A stretch of 61,364 nt of DNA from Gammaproteobacteria bacterium (GCA_024709225.1 JANJXC010000050.1:1-61364), one strand, 5' to 3'; positions 19,227 through 31,352 are shown, counted from the first letter of the stretch. A program made the numbers and translations. Notes: a model not told the origin generated them from the letters alone.

Positions 19227-20423
19227 ATGAAACAGCGTCTTTCCCTCAACGGCCGCCGCCTGGTCCTGCTGGCCGTGCTGCTGCCCCTCCTCGGCCTGTT
19301 CGTCTTCGTGGTGCTGCGCGCCGGTCCGCTGGCGCCGGTGCCGGTGGTGGCGGCCACGGTGGAGGAGCGGGCGCTCACCCCGGCCCTGTTCGGCATCGGC
19401 ACGGTGGCGGCGCGCCACACCTACCGCATCGGCCCCACCGTGGCCGGGCGGGTGCAACAGGTGAGCGTGGAGGTGGGCGAACGCGTCCGCGCCGGTCAGG
19501 TGCTGGGTGAGATGGACCCGGTGGACCTGGATGAACGCCTCGCCGCCCAGCAGGCGGCACAGCGGCGCGCCCGGGCCAATGTCGCCGCCGCCCAGGCCCA
19601 GGTGGCGGATGTGAGCGCACGGCGCGCCTACGCCGCCGCCCAGGCCGAGCGCTATGAGCAGTTGCTGCGCGCCAACACCGTCAGCGCCGATGCGGTGGAG
19701 GCGAAGCGCCAGGAGTTGCAGGTGGCCGAGGCCGGCCTGAATGCCGCCCGCGCCAACCTGGAGGCGGCGCGGCAGGAACTGGGGCGGGTGCAGGCCGAGC
19801 AGGCCGCCCTGGTGCAGCAGCGTGACAACCTGCGCCTGCTGGCGCCGGTGGACGGCCTGGTGACGGCGCGCGCCGCCGACCCCGGCACCACGGTGCTCGC
19901 CGGCCAGCCGGTGGTGGAGATGGTCGACCCGGCCAGCCTGTGGGTTCACGTGCGTTTCGATCAGCTGCGCGCCGCCGGCCTGCGCGCCGGACTGCCGGCG
20001 CAGATCGTGCTGCGCTCGCAGGCCATGCAGCCGCTGGCCGGCAAGGTGTTGCGCATCGAGCCGCTGGCCGACGCGCAGACCGAGGAATTTCTCGCCAAGG
20101 TGGTGTTCGACACCCTGCCGGACACCCTGCCGCCCATCGGCGAACTGGCCGAGGTCACCGTGGCGCAGCCGGCCCTGCCGCCGGCGCCGGTGGTGCCGAC
20201 CGCCAGCGTGCAGCGCGTCGACGGCCGTCTCGGGGTGTGGCGCATCGTCAACGACGCGCTGGAATTCGCCACGGTGGAGCTGGGCGCCAGCGACCTCGAC
20301 GGCCGGGTGCAGATCCGCAGCGGCCTGCAGGCGGGCGAGCGCGTGGTGGCCTACAGCCAGCGCGCCCTCGCCGCGCGCCACCGCATCACGCTGGTCGAGC
20401 GTCTACCCGGAGTGACGCCGTGA
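19227..20423 (+). CDS. HlyD/RND-type periplasmic adaptor protein
   Basis: A 398-residue membrane-fusion protein. There is an N-terminal membrane anchor (about residues 10-32), a biotinyl-lipoyl half-motif near GPTVAGRVQQVSVEVGERVRAG, a long coiled-coil hairpin rich in Ala/Gln/Glu (about 95-195), then the second lipoyl half LLAPVDGLVTARAADPG and a beta-barrel region. It should bridge the inner-membrane ABC permease downstream to an outer-membrane channel encoded elsewhere. It starts 3 bases after the tetR stop and overlaps the permease by 4 bases. Confidence 0.9.
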   Translation: MKQRLSLNGRRLVLLAVLLPLLGLFVFVVLRAGPLAPVPVVAATVEERALTPALFGIGTVAARHTYRIGPTVAGRVQQVSVEVGERVRAGQVLGEMDPVDLDERLAAQQAAQRRARANVAAAQAQVADVSARRAYAAAQAERYEQLLRANTVSADAVEAKRQELQVAEAGLNAARANLEAARQELGRVQAEQAALVQQRDNLRLLAPVDGLVTARAADPGTTVLAGQPVVEMVDPASLWVHVRFDQLRAAGLRAGLPAQIVLRSQAMQPLAGKVLRIEPLADAQTEEFLAKVVFDTLPDTLPPIGELAEVTVAQPALPPAPVVPTASVQRVDGRLGVWRIVNDALEFATVELGASDLDGRVQIRSGLQAGERVVAYSQRALAARHRITLVERLPGVTP

Positions 20424-21613
20424 TCAGCCTGGCCGGGCGCGACATCCTGCATGCCTGGGGCAAGTTCGTCTTCACCGGCGTCGGACTCGGCCTGCTCATC
20501 GGCGTCACCCTCACCATGGCCGGCGTCTACCGCGGCATGGTGGACGATGCCAAGGTGCTGCTCGACAACAGCGGTGCCGACCTGTGGGTGGTGCAGCAGG
20601 ACACCCTCGGCCCCTACGCCGAGGCCTCCAGCCTGTACGACGACACCTGGCGCGGCATCCTCAGCATGGCCGGGGTGGCGCGCGCCGCCAACGTCACCTA
20701 TCTCACCATGCAGGTGCGCCGCGGCGAACGCGACGTGCGCGCCATGGTGGTGGGCGTGGTGGGCGGCGAACCCGGCCTCCCCGGCCAGCCTGGATTTCTC
20801 GTCGCCGGTCGCCACCTGAGCCGCAGCCACTACGAGGCGGTGGCGGATCTGGCCAGCGGCTTCCGGCTCGGCGATCGCATCCAGATCCGCCGCCACCACT
20901 ACACCGTGGTGGGACTGACCCGGCGCATGGTCTCCTCCGGTGGCGACCCGATGATCTTCATCCCGCTGAAGGACGCCCAGGCGGCGCAGTTCCTCAAGGA
21001 CAACGACGCCATCGTGCGCCAGCGCGCGCGCACCGCAGCCAATCCCGCTTTCAGTACTCCCAACGTACTTGACGCCGTGCTCGCCTCGCAGAGCAGCAAT
21101 CCCTACGTCAACGCCGTACTGGTGCAGATCGAGGCGGGCCGCGACCCCGAGCAGGTGGCCGAACCGATACGCCGCTGGAAACGCCTTACCGTCTACACCC
21201 GCGCGCAGATGGAGGAAATCCTCATCGGCAAGCTGATCGCCACCTCGTCGAAGCAGATCGGCATGTTCCTGGTGATCCTCGCCATCGTCAGCGCGGCCAT
21301 CGTGGCGTTCATCATCTACACGCTGACCCTGGGCAAGATCCGCGAGATCGCGGTGCTGAAATTGATCGGCACGCGCAACCGCACCATCGCCGGCATGATC
21401 ATGCAGCAGGCCGTCGGCCTCGGCCTGATCGGCTTCGTGGTGGGCAAGATCGCCGCCACCTTCTGGGCGCCGTTCTTCCCCAAATACGTGCTGCTGGAAA
21501 CCGGTGATGCATTGCGCGGCTTTGTTGCCGTGGTGGTGATCTGCATCCTCGCCAGCGTGCTGGCGATCCGCGCCGCGCTGAAGGTCGACCCGGCGGAGGC
21601 CATTGGTGGCTGA
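20420..21613 (+). CDS. FtsX/MacB-type ABC transporter permease
   Basis: A 397-residue permease. One TM helix is near the N-terminus (about 15-35), followed by a large MacB-type periplasmic domain, three TM helices toward the C-terminus and a LKVDPAEAI tail typical of FtsX-domain proteins. The start is GTG at 20420, overlapping the adaptor stop. With the adaptor and ATPase it forms a DevBCA/MacAB-like tripartite exporter core. Cargo unknown. Confidence 0.88.
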   Translation: MISLAGRDILHAWGKFVFTGVGLGLLIGVTLTMAGVYRGMVDDAKVLLDNSGADLWVVQQDTLGPYAEASSLYDDTWRGILSMAGVARAANVTYLTMQVRRGERDVRAMVVGVVGGEPGLPGQPGFLVAGRHLSRSHYEAVADLASGFRLGDRIQIRRHHYTVVGLTRRMVSSGGDPMIFIPLKDAQAAQFLKDNDAIVRQRARTAANPAFSTPNVLDAVLASQSSNPYVNAVLVQIEAGRDPEQVAEPIRRWKRLTVYTRAQMEEILIGKLIATSSKQIGMFLVILAIVSAAIVAFIIYTLTLGKIREIAVLKLIGTRNRTIAGMIMQQAVGLGLIGFVVGKIAATFWAPFFPKYVLLETGDALRGFVAVVVICILASVLAIRAALKVDPAEAIGG

Positions 21614-21614
21614 C

Positions 21615-22321
<707 letters not shown>

Positions 22322-22325
<4 letters not shown>

Positions 22326-23320
22326 GGTTGCCGGCGTTCCCCGTCTGGCTGTGCCTGCTCCTGCCGGCCACGGCGCTGGCTGCAGAATCCTCTCCAGCGA
22401 TCATCAGCGTACAGCTGGAGAACGATTTGTTCGCCGCCAGCGGCGACCGCTATTACACCCACGGTTTCGAGCTGTCCATCCTGCGTGAGGAGGAACCACC
22501 GGCATGGCTGGACGGCCTGGCGGCATGGCTCCCCTTCTACCAGCGCGGTGAGCAGCTGAATCTGGTCAGCTATACCGTGGGGCACAAGATCTTCACTCCG
22601 GACGACCTCCAGGCCACGGCGCTCATCCCCGCGGATCGTCCCTATGCCGGTTATCTGTATGCCAACATGGCCATCCTGTCGCAATACGGCAGCAGCGGCG
22701 TGGTGAGCTACGGCAACACCTTCGATGTGACCGTGGGGCTCGTCGGACCCAGCGCGCTGGGCGAGGCCGTGCATATCGGGTCACACAAGCTGTTCGACAG
22801 CGAGAATGCCCAGGGCTGGGACAATCAGCTGCATGACGAACTGGTGTTTGGCGTGTCCTACTCTAGGATCTGGAGCCTGGTGCTGCCGGCCGGCGAAACG
22901 CTGGAGCTGGGCGTTGCGCCCAATATCGGCTTCAGCCTGGGCACCGCCTATACCTATGGCGCGGGCGGCATGATGTTCCGCCTGGGAACCCATCTCCGCC
23001 GCGACCTGGCCCCGCCCAATATCCCGCCGGGATTCCCCGGTGTCGGTTACTTCCGCGCCTATGCGCAGCCCAGCTGGTATTTCTTTCTCGGCTTTGAAAG
23101 CCGGGTGGTGGCACGGGACATTTTTCTCGACGGCAACACCTACCGCGACAGCCACAGCGTGGACAAGGAACATCTGGTCGGCGACATGCAGTTCGGCTTT
23201 GTCTATCTGTTCGACGACATGCGCATCTCCTACAGCAACATGCTGCGCACCAAGGAATTCGACACGCAGCAGGTCAATACCCACTATGGCGCCATCAATA
23301 TCTCGCTCCTGCTGCACTGA
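22322..23320 (+). CDS. LpxR-like outer-membrane lipid A deacylase (DUF2219)
   Basis: A 332-residue outer-membrane beta-barrel with a signal peptide (cleavage probably after ATALA, about residue 20). The LpxR block QLENDLFAASGDRYYTHGF holds the conserved N34-D35 metal/active-site pair, and PADRPYAGYLYANMA is the second family block. LpxR removes the 3'-acyloxyacyl chain of lipid A. The ATG overlaps the ATPase stop (ATGA), placing it firmly in the TetR-led exporter operon. Enzyme activity is inferred from the family. Confidence 0.88.
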
Positions 23321-23340
23321 CTTCGTTGCGCCCCTCCTGG

Positions 23341-23877
23341 TCACAACTCCCGGTAGCTGCGGATATTCGAACGCAGTTGGTGCAACCTCAGGGTGATAGC
23401 GATCTCTTCTGCGGCCGCATAGGCGCACACGACGGCGGCAATGCGCAGCAACCAGCCCATTTCGAACAGCAGCAGGCCGATCACGCCGCCGGCGGTAACC
23501 ACCGCCGCTATCTTGACCGCCCGGGTGTGATAGCTGGGCAGGCGGCGGAACTTGAGCAGGCCGATGACGGCCGGCAGCAGATAGCTGACGACGATGAGCA
23601 CGATGGCGACGCCCTCGACCCGCAACCGTTCCGGCCACAGCCACCAGGCACCGAGGCTGAGCGCGATGTAGAAGGCCAGATCGCCCCAGCTGTCGAGCTG
23701 CGCCCCCAGCGGGGTGCACTGCTGGAGGCGTCGCGCCAGCCAGCCATCCAGGGCATCGGTGAGCCAGGCGGCCAGCATCAGCCACAGAAAGGCGTCATGC
23801 TGTCCGCGCCAGGCGAACCACAGCATCAGCGGGGTCGCCAGCAGGCGCAGCAGGCTCAACAGGTTGGGCAGATTCAT
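23341..23877 (-). CDS. CDP-alcohol phosphatidyltransferase
   Basis: A 178-residue inner-membrane enzyme that moves a phosphatidyl group from CDP-diacylglycerol to an alcohol. The full signature DX2DGX2ARX8GX3DX3D is present (D41, D44, G45, A48, R49, G58, D62, D66). Five to six TM helices. The alcohol cannot be told from sequence; PgsA- or cardiolipin-type use is possible. The start at 23877 overlaps the upstream DUF2784 gene by 4 bases. Confidence 0.9.
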   Translation of the reverse strand: MNLPNLLSLLRLLATPLMLWFAWRGQHDAFLWLMLAAWLTDALDGWLARRLQQCTPLGAQLDSWGDLAFYIALSLGAWWLWPERLRVEGVAIVLIVVSYLLPAVIGLLKFRRLPSYHTRAVKIAAVVTAGGVIGLLLFEMGWLLRIAAVVCAYAAAEEIAITLRLHQLRSNIRSYREL

Positions 23878-24239
23878 CGGCTGCTCCGACGCCGCCACAG
23901 CACACCGTATACCGTGACGGTGATGACGATCACGCCGAGCCCCATCATGATCTGCAGCGGGCGGCTCAGGCCCTCGGGATAGATGAACGACAGCAGGTAA
24001 TGCTGGATGAAGCCGGTGTCATAGCCCTGTTGTCCCGCCAGGCGGCGCCAGTGATTCTCCAGCGGCGTCAGCGGACAGTACCAGCCATACAAGGCGATCA
24101 GTACGCCCCATGCCGCGGCGGGCAGGTGCAGCCACGCCAGACGCGGCCAGCGCAGCACCAGCAGGCCGCCCAGCACCACGAACAGGATAAAGGCGGCGTG
24201 CAGCAACAGAACCAGATCGGCAAGCAGGTCATAGACCAT
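23874..24239 (-). CDS. DUF2784 membrane protein
   Basis: A 121-residue protein with three to four hydrophobic helices and the WYCPLTPLENHWR stretch characteristic of DUF2784. The histidines (LLHAAF, WLHLP, ENHW) are conserved in the family and may bind a cofactor. Function unknown. It sits upstream of the phosphatidyltransferase with an ATGA overlap and is divergent from hypE. Confidence 0.8.
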   Translation of the reverse strand: MVYDLLADLVLLLHAAFILFVVLGGLLVLRWPRLAWLHLPAAAWGVLIALYGWYCPLTPLENHWRRLAGQQGYDTGFIQHYLLSFIYPEGLSRPLQIMMGLGVIVITVTVYGVLWRRRSSR

Positions 24240-24310
24240 GGGTGGTACTTTCCCGCAGCATGCATACGGGTTAGCCTACACGAAATCTCCTGCGCCAAAC
24301 GAGTATCCCG

Positions 24311-25312
24311 ATGAGCGAACACATCACCCTGGCCCACGGCAACGGCGGGCGCCACATGCGCGAACTGATCGAAGGGGTGTTTGCCCGCCATCTGGCCGAC
24401 CCGGCGCTCAACGTACAGGTGGATGCCGCCCACATCGTGGTGCCCCCTGGCGACCTGTTCATCACCACCGACGGTTTCACCGTCAAGCCGCTGGAGTTTC
24501 CCGGCGGCGACATCGGCGCACTGGCCGTGCACGGCACCGTCAACGACCTGGCAGTGGCGGGGGCCACCCCGCTGTATCTCACCGTCAACGCCTTCATCGA
24601 AGAGGGCCTCGCCTTCACCACGCTGGACCGTCTGGTGGCCTCGATGGCCGCGGCCGCACGCGAGGCCCAGGTGCGCGTGGTGGCCGGCGACACCAAGGTG
24701 GTGCCGCGCGGCGAGGGCAGCGGCCTGTATCTCGCCACCACCGGTGTCGGCGTACGCCGCGGCGGCATGGTGCTGGGCATGGATCAGATCCGTGCCGGCG
24801 ACGTGCTGCTGGTCAGCGGTCCGGTGGGCGATCACGGCACGGCAGTGATGCTGGCGCGCGAACAGTTCGGCCTGCGCGGCGATCTGCAATCGGATGCCGC
24901 CTGCGTCTATCCGCTCACCGCGGCGCTGCACGACCTGCCCGGTCTGCGCTTCATGCGCGACCCCACCCGCGGCGGCCTCGCCACCGTGGCGCACGAGATC
25001 ACGCGTGCCTGCCATCTCGGCGTGCGCCTGCAGGAGCAACATATTCCGGTGCGTGACCCGGTGCGCGCGGTGTGCGAGATGCTGGGCTATGACCCCTATT
25101 ACCTGGCCTGCGAAGGCCGCGTGGTGGCGGTGACAGCGGCCGGAGCGGCAGATGCGGCACTGCAACGCTGGCGCGCGCTGCCGCAGGGTGGTGATGCCGC
25201 GATCATCGGCATGGTGGAAGGCGGCCACCAGCATGTGGTGCTGGAAACGCCGCTGGGCGGCGAACGCCTGCTGGATGAACTGGAAGACGATCCACTGCCG
25301 CGCATCTGCTAA
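24311..25312 (+). CDS. hypE: Hydrogenase maturation protein HypE
   Basis: A 333-residue PurM-like ATPase that dehydrates the thiocarbamate made by HypF on its own C-terminal cysteine to give cyanide. The tail ends PRIC, the exact substrate motif. LAHGNGGRHM at the N-terminus and GDTKVV and DPTRGGLA in the body are AIR-synthase-family motifs. It lies alone, 13 kb from hypABCD and 6 kb from hypF, with unrelated genes around it, so it needs its own promoter. Confidence 0.96.
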   Translation: MSEHITLAHGNGGRHMRELIEGVFARHLADPALNVQVDAAHIVVPPGDLFITTDGFTVKPLEFPGGDIGALAVHGTVNDLAVAGATPLYLTVNAFIEEGLAFTTLDRLVASMAAAAREAQVRVVAGDTKVVPRGEGSGLYLATTGVGVRRGGMVLGMDQIRAGDVLLVSGPVGDHGTAVMLAREQFGLRGDLQSDAACVYPLTAALHDLPGLRFMRDPTRGGLATVAHEITRACHLGVRLQEQHIPVRDPVRAVCEMLGYDPYYLACEGRVVAVTAAGAADAALQRWRALPQGGDAAIIGMVEGGHQHVVLETPLGGERLLDELEDDPLPRIC

Positions 25313-25474
25313 CTAGCTGTTCCGAAATACTGGCGCTGCCACGCAAGCGACGGTGCATCGCACGGATGGCGCGCAGGCACAGCCCGTCATTCCCTGGCCC
25401 GCAGGGCGGCGATGGATGGTTCCACGCATTCTGCTCAGGCGGACCTGTCGGCCCGTATCACTGCCCCACCACGT

Positions 25475-26290
25475 CTACCTGCTGCCCTGGCCCTCCTGGC
25501 GCAGCGTAACCGGCTCGGCCAGGTGCAGCACGCGCTGCGGATAGGGGATGTCGATGCCGTGGGCATCGAAGGCCTGCTTGATCTCGCGCTGGATGGTATT
25601 GCGCAGATCCAGGAAGTTCTCTCGCACCGCCCATACCGAGAATTGCAGATTCATGGCCGAATCGCCGAAGCCGGTGAAGATGAACAGCGGCGCAGGTTCC
25701 GCCAGGCACAGCGGATTGCGCTCCGCCACCTCCTGCAACACGCGCTGCACCTTGCCCATGTCTTCCTTGTAGTTGACGCCGATTTGCAGGTCCAGGCGGC
25801 GGATCGGGAAGCGCGTGAGATTGGTGATCTCGGCCTTGATCATCATCTCGTTGGGCACGCGCACGAACAGGTTGTCCGGCGTCCGCAGCTTTACCGACAA
25901 CAGATCGATGGACAACACCTCACCAATGGTATTGCCTACCTTGATCGTGTCACCCACCACGAAGGCGCGCTCGCCGATGAGAAACAGACCGCTGATCAGG
26001 TTGGAGGCGGAGGTCTGTGAGGCGAACCCCACCGCCACGGTGAGGATACCCGCTGCACCGAGCAGCACCCCAAGATTGAAGCCCATCTGTTGCAACGCCG
26101 TGACCACGCTGAGGGCCAGCACGCCATAGAACACCACGCGCTGCACCAGCATGGTCTCCTGGGCAGCCGTATAGCGATTGGCCGCACGACCCGCTGCCAG
26201 ACTCGCTCCCTTGGCCAGGCCCCAGCCTATGACCAGGATCAGGCCTGCTCGCAGCCAGGCCCCCCAATCGATACCGCTAAGCGATTCCAT
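25475..26290 (-). CDS. MscS-type mechanosensitive ion channel
   Basis: A 271-residue small-conductance channel. Three TM helices precede the Gly/Ala-rich pore helix (LGAAGILTVAVGFASQTSASNLISG, about 77-101), then a beta domain (VGDTIKVGNTIGEVLSIDLLSVKLRTPDN) and an alpha/beta C-terminal domain. It protects cells against osmotic downshock. It overlaps the preceding DUF432 gene by 14 bases, a pairing that suggests a shared role. Confidence 0.93.
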   Translation of the reverse strand: MESLSGIDWGAWLRAGLILVIGWGLAKGASLAAGRAANRYTAAQETMLVQRVVFYGVLALSVVTALQQMGFNLGVLLGAAGILTVAVGFASQTSASNLISGLFLIGERAFVVGDTIKVGNTIGEVLSIDLLSVKLRTPDNLFVRVPNEMMIKAEITNLTRFPIRRLDLQIGVNYKEDMGKVQRVLQEVAERNPLCLAEPAPLFIFTGFGDSAMNLQFSVWAVRENFLDLRNTIQREIKQAFDAHGIDIPYPQRVLHLAEPVTLRQEGQGSR

Positions 26291-27092
26291 CGTCGTTGCC
26301 TCCGCGTCCGAACAGGGTGCCGAAGGCCTTGGTCAACAGACCGCGATCGGCTCGACGCCGCGGCCCGCTGAGCAGATTGCTGCTGCCGGCCTCGGGTGGC
26401 GCCGTGGTACCCAGGCGCTCCAGATCCAGCGCATTGTCATCGCCACGCGTCAGCTCCACCGCCTCGGTCCACAAGGCACCATTCGCTGCCTGATACAGGG
26501 AAAGGAAGGGTACGGGCAGATGCAGGCGCTCCACCGCCGCCATGTCAGTGCCGGTATTAGTGATGCGGATCGGCGTCACCGCCCGCCAGGAACTGTAGGG
26601 GAAATCGTCCAGGCTGATACGCGCCATGGTCGAGGCGGCGTAGGACAAACCGCCTGCACGGGTGGTCGGCCCGGCCCAGGTGTCGGAGGGGCGCACCACC
26701 GGCTGCTCCTGCAACAACGCACCCTGCGCACGTACCTGCAGCCATAACTGCGTGCTGACATACAACTGGATGGATTGTGCCGGCGGGATGAACAGTGCCA
26801 CCTCGGGCCGTGAGATCACTGGCCGATCTGCCAGCAACGGCATGAGCGACAACTGCTCCGTTGAAGACTGGAAGCTGTAGCGGCTGAGTTTGACCTGCTC
26901 CGGCATCTGCTCCGGCGCCAACCCCAAGGCAACTTCACTGCGTTCTTCGTTGAGTTCATCGCCCAGCAGATAGCCGATGCGCCACTCACGCGCCTGATGC
27001 GCGATCCACAGCTGCGCCGGGCCGATGGTCCAGCATCCCGCCGTCCCTTCCGCCAGCTCGAACTCACCCCACCATGGTTGAATCAGTTGCAT
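26277..27092 (-). CDS. DUF432 family protein
   Basis: A 271-residue soluble, beta-rich protein with no signal peptide or TM helix visible. It resembles DUF432 proteins, which I recall as frequent neighbours of MscS channels. The start at 27092 gives MQLIQPWWGEF; earlier in-frame sequence is a shadow of clpB and a repeat arm. Role unknown; coupling by a 14-base overlap suggests it modulates the channel. Confidence 0.7.
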   Translation of the reverse strand: MQLIQPWWGEFELAEGTAGCWTIGPAQLWIAHQAREWRIGYLLGDELNEERSEVALGLAPEQMPEQVKLSRYSFQSSTEQLSLMPLLADRPVISRPEVALFIPPAQSIQLYVSTQLWLQVRAQGALLQEQPVVRPSDTWAGPTTRAGGLSYAASTMARISLDDFPYSSWRAVTPIRITNTGTDMAAVERLHLPVPFLSLYQAANGALWTEAVELTRGDDNALDLERLGTTAPPEAGSSNLLSGPRRRADRGLLTKAFGTLFGRGGNDDGIA

Positions 27093-27095
27093 GGC

Positions 27096-27131
27096 AGGAA
27101 AGTTACAAGTTGCAGGTGACAAGTTGCAAGT
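27096..27131. repeat. Solitary ACAAGTT-heptamer arm after clpB
   Basis: Units GTTACAA, GTTGCAG, GTGACAA, GTTGCAA lie between the clpB stop and the DUF432 start. The clpB stop codon region itself (GACAAGGGATAA) fits the heptamer pattern. No partner arm is seen. Confidence 0.7.
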
Positions 27132-27133
27132 AT

Positions 27134-29710
<2,577 letters not shown>

Positions 29711-29753
29711 GGGAAGAAACCTCTTGTCAGTTTCAAGTTTCGATTGGCTCCAG

Positions 29754-29782
29754 AAATGGGGCCTGTACACCCACGCTTCAAG
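29754..29782 (-). promoter_or_regulatory. Sigma32 heat-shock promoter of clpB
   Basis: On the minus strand: -35 CTTGAAG (29782-29776), 14-bp spacer, -10 CCCCATTT (29761-29754). This is nearly the sigma32 consensus CTTGAAA-N13 to 17-CCCCATNT. It lies 44 bp before the clpB start, pointing at it, and gives a leader of about 35 nt. Confidence 0.85.
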
Positions 29783-29833
29783 AGGGTATCAAGCGAAGGA
29801 CTCCATTCAGCCACAAAAATCCAAAATCACCTT

Positions 29834-30019
29834 CAGTCCGCAAATGAACGCGAATGGACGCAAATATTCATAATCATATGAAGGGTGGCCTGCCCCTCCG
29901 TTGAGTGAAGCGGCCCGGCTCGATATACGCGGAGTTCCGTAGGCCTGGCACCGCTGTCGCCATGTCCGGCCTACGTATTACTGCCTGATTTGCGTCCATT
30001 CGCGTTCATTTGCGGACTG
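29834..30019. repeat. Perfect 31-bp inverted repeat with inner hairpin between clpB and an acyltransferase
   Basis: Arms 29834-29864 and 29989-30019 are exact inverses over 31 bp and carry GCAAATGAAC / GCGAATGGAC / GCAAAT decamer-like units. Inside, CGTAGGCC (29938-29945) and GGCCTACG (29968-29975) form a second hairpin. The right arm runs into the acyltransferase gene and supplies its last codons. No gene is seen in 29783-30005. Confidence 0.85.
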
Positions 30020-30716
30020 CAGGTTGTTTACGATGCGGTTCGATGTATTCGGAAATGTAGCGCAGGCAGTCGCCGTCGCCGAGCTGGTGGCAATTGATGG
30101 GGGCATGACTGGTGAGGCGCGGCTCGCCGCGGCGGAAGGCGGCCAGTACCACCTGCCCCTCGCCCTTGACCCCCTCCAGCCGCACCGGATAGACCGGACA
30201 GTCGGCCAGCTGCGCCAGCCGTGCCACACCGCGCTTGAGCGGCCGCGGCGGCTCGGAGTCGAGATGGATCGCGCCGTGAGGGAACAGTGCCACCACCTCG
30301 CCGGCCGCCAGGGCCTTGAGCGCCTCGCGGAACGCCCGCTCGGGCCGGCCACTGCGGTCCACCGGGATGCAGCCGGCGGCGCGGAACAGCCAGTTGAGAC
30401 CGAAACGGTGGTACTGCTCGGCGGCGATGATGAAGCGCAGCGGGCGGCGGCTGGCGGCGATGAGCAGCAGCGGGTCGAGGCCGGAGACATGGTTGGATAC
30501 CACCAGCGCTGGGCCGGATTCGGGCAGCGGCAGGCAGGCGGCGGAAAGACGGTGGTAGCGGTGACAGAACAGGCGATTGAAACCGTCGATGCGATTCACC
30601 CAGCGCCCGCCCCAGTCGGCGATATGGGCGCGATCCAGCGCGCGCAACGCGCGGTGCCCCAGCCAGCCTAGCAGCAGCACTCCAAACATGAGGCCGATGA
30701 GGCTCCAGGGGCTCAT
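30006..30716 (-). CDS. PlsC-type 1-acylglycerol-3-phosphate acyltransferase family protein
   Basis: A 236-residue acyltransferase with one N-terminal membrane helix. The catalytic NHX4D box is N75-H76...D81 in SNHVSGLDP. The second block is FPHGAIH, where the family norm is FPEGTRS, so the Glu is replaced by His; substrate preference may differ. Start MSPWSLIG at 30716; an earlier frame extension is inside a repeat. The last residues (AVRK) and the stop codon come from the adjoining 31-bp repeat arm. Confidence 0.82.
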   Translation of the reverse strand: MSPWSLIGLMFGVLLLGWLGHRALRALDRAHIADWGGRWVNRIDGFNRLFCHRYHRLSAACLPLPESGPALVVSNHVSGLDPLLLIAASRRPLRFIIAAEQYHRFGLNWLFRAAGCIPVDRSGRPERAFREALKALAAGEVVALFPHGAIHLDSEPPRPLKRGVARLAQLADCPVYPVRLEGVKGEGQVVLAAFRRGEPRLTSHAPINCHQLGDGDCLRYISEYIEPHRKQPAVRK

Positions 30717-30718
30717 GC

Positions 30719-30840
30719 GCAGGTACGAGGGACAAGGGACAAGGGACGCGGGGAAGTGTGCGCTGCGCACACTGTCATTTTTACAAGCAACCGTGAGCGC
30801 AGCGAACTCATTCCTTGTCCCTCGCCCCTTGCATCTCGTG
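30719..30840. repeat. Heptamer-arm element with common core (copy B, GGGACAA arms)
   Basis: The left arm (30719-30754) has GAGGGAC, AAGGGAC, AAGGGAC units. The right arm (30813-30840) has CCTTGTC, CCTCGCC, CCTTGCA. The core 30756-30813 begins GTGTGCGCTGCGCACAC and ends GAGCGCAGCG, then ACTCATTC, matching copies A and C. It fills the gap between the acyltransferase start and the def stop. Confidence 0.85.
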
Positions 30841-30848
30841 TCTGTCTT

Positions 30849-31352
30849 TTATTGGTAGACCTTGCGCCGGAACAGGTCATTGCGCCGGCTCACCAGGCGG
30901 TCGAGGAACAGCAGGCCGTCGAGGTGATCGATTTCGTGCTGGATGGCGCGCGCCTCATAGCCCTCGGCATCGAGCTGCTGCGGGTTGCCGTCCGGGTCGT
31001 AGTAATGCAGCGAGATCTTCTCGGCGCGGATCACATTGCCGGTGTAGTCGGGCACCGACATGCAGCCCTCGCGGCCGCTGGCCATGCCGTCCCAGGCGGT
31101 GATCTCCGGGTTGATGATGAACAGCCGGCCGTGGTTGGGTACCGGCTTGCGCGTGCGCGAGCAGTCGACGATGACGATGCGCTGGAAGCGGCCCACCTGG
31201 GGCGCGGCGATGCCGACGCCGCCGGGACCGGCCAGCATGGTTTCTTCGAGATCGGCGAGGAAGGCGCGCAGCTCGTCGTCGAAGTTCTCGACCGGCTGTG
31301 ACTCCTGCTTCAGGCGCTCGTCGGGATAGGTGAGGATTTCAAGGATCGCCAT
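30849..31352 (-). CDS. def: Peptide deformylase
   Basis: A 167-residue Fe/Zn hydrolase that removes the formyl group from new proteins. All three motifs are present: GVGIAAPQVG (45-54), EGCMS with metal ligand C97, and QHEIDHLDG with H139, H143 and catalytic E140. EGCMS in place of EGCLS is a common variant. Start MAILEILTYPD at 31352. It is not next to fmt here; it follows the GcvR-like gene by 11 bases. Confidence 0.95.
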   Translation of the reverse strand: MAILEILTYPDERLKQESQPVENFDDELRAFLADLEETMLAGPGGVGIAAPQVGRFQRIVIVDCSRTRKPVPNHGRLFIINPEITAWDGMASGREGCMSVPDYTGNVIRAEKISLHYYDPDGNPQQLDAEGYEARAIQHEIDHLDGLLFLDRLVSRRNDLFRRKVYQ

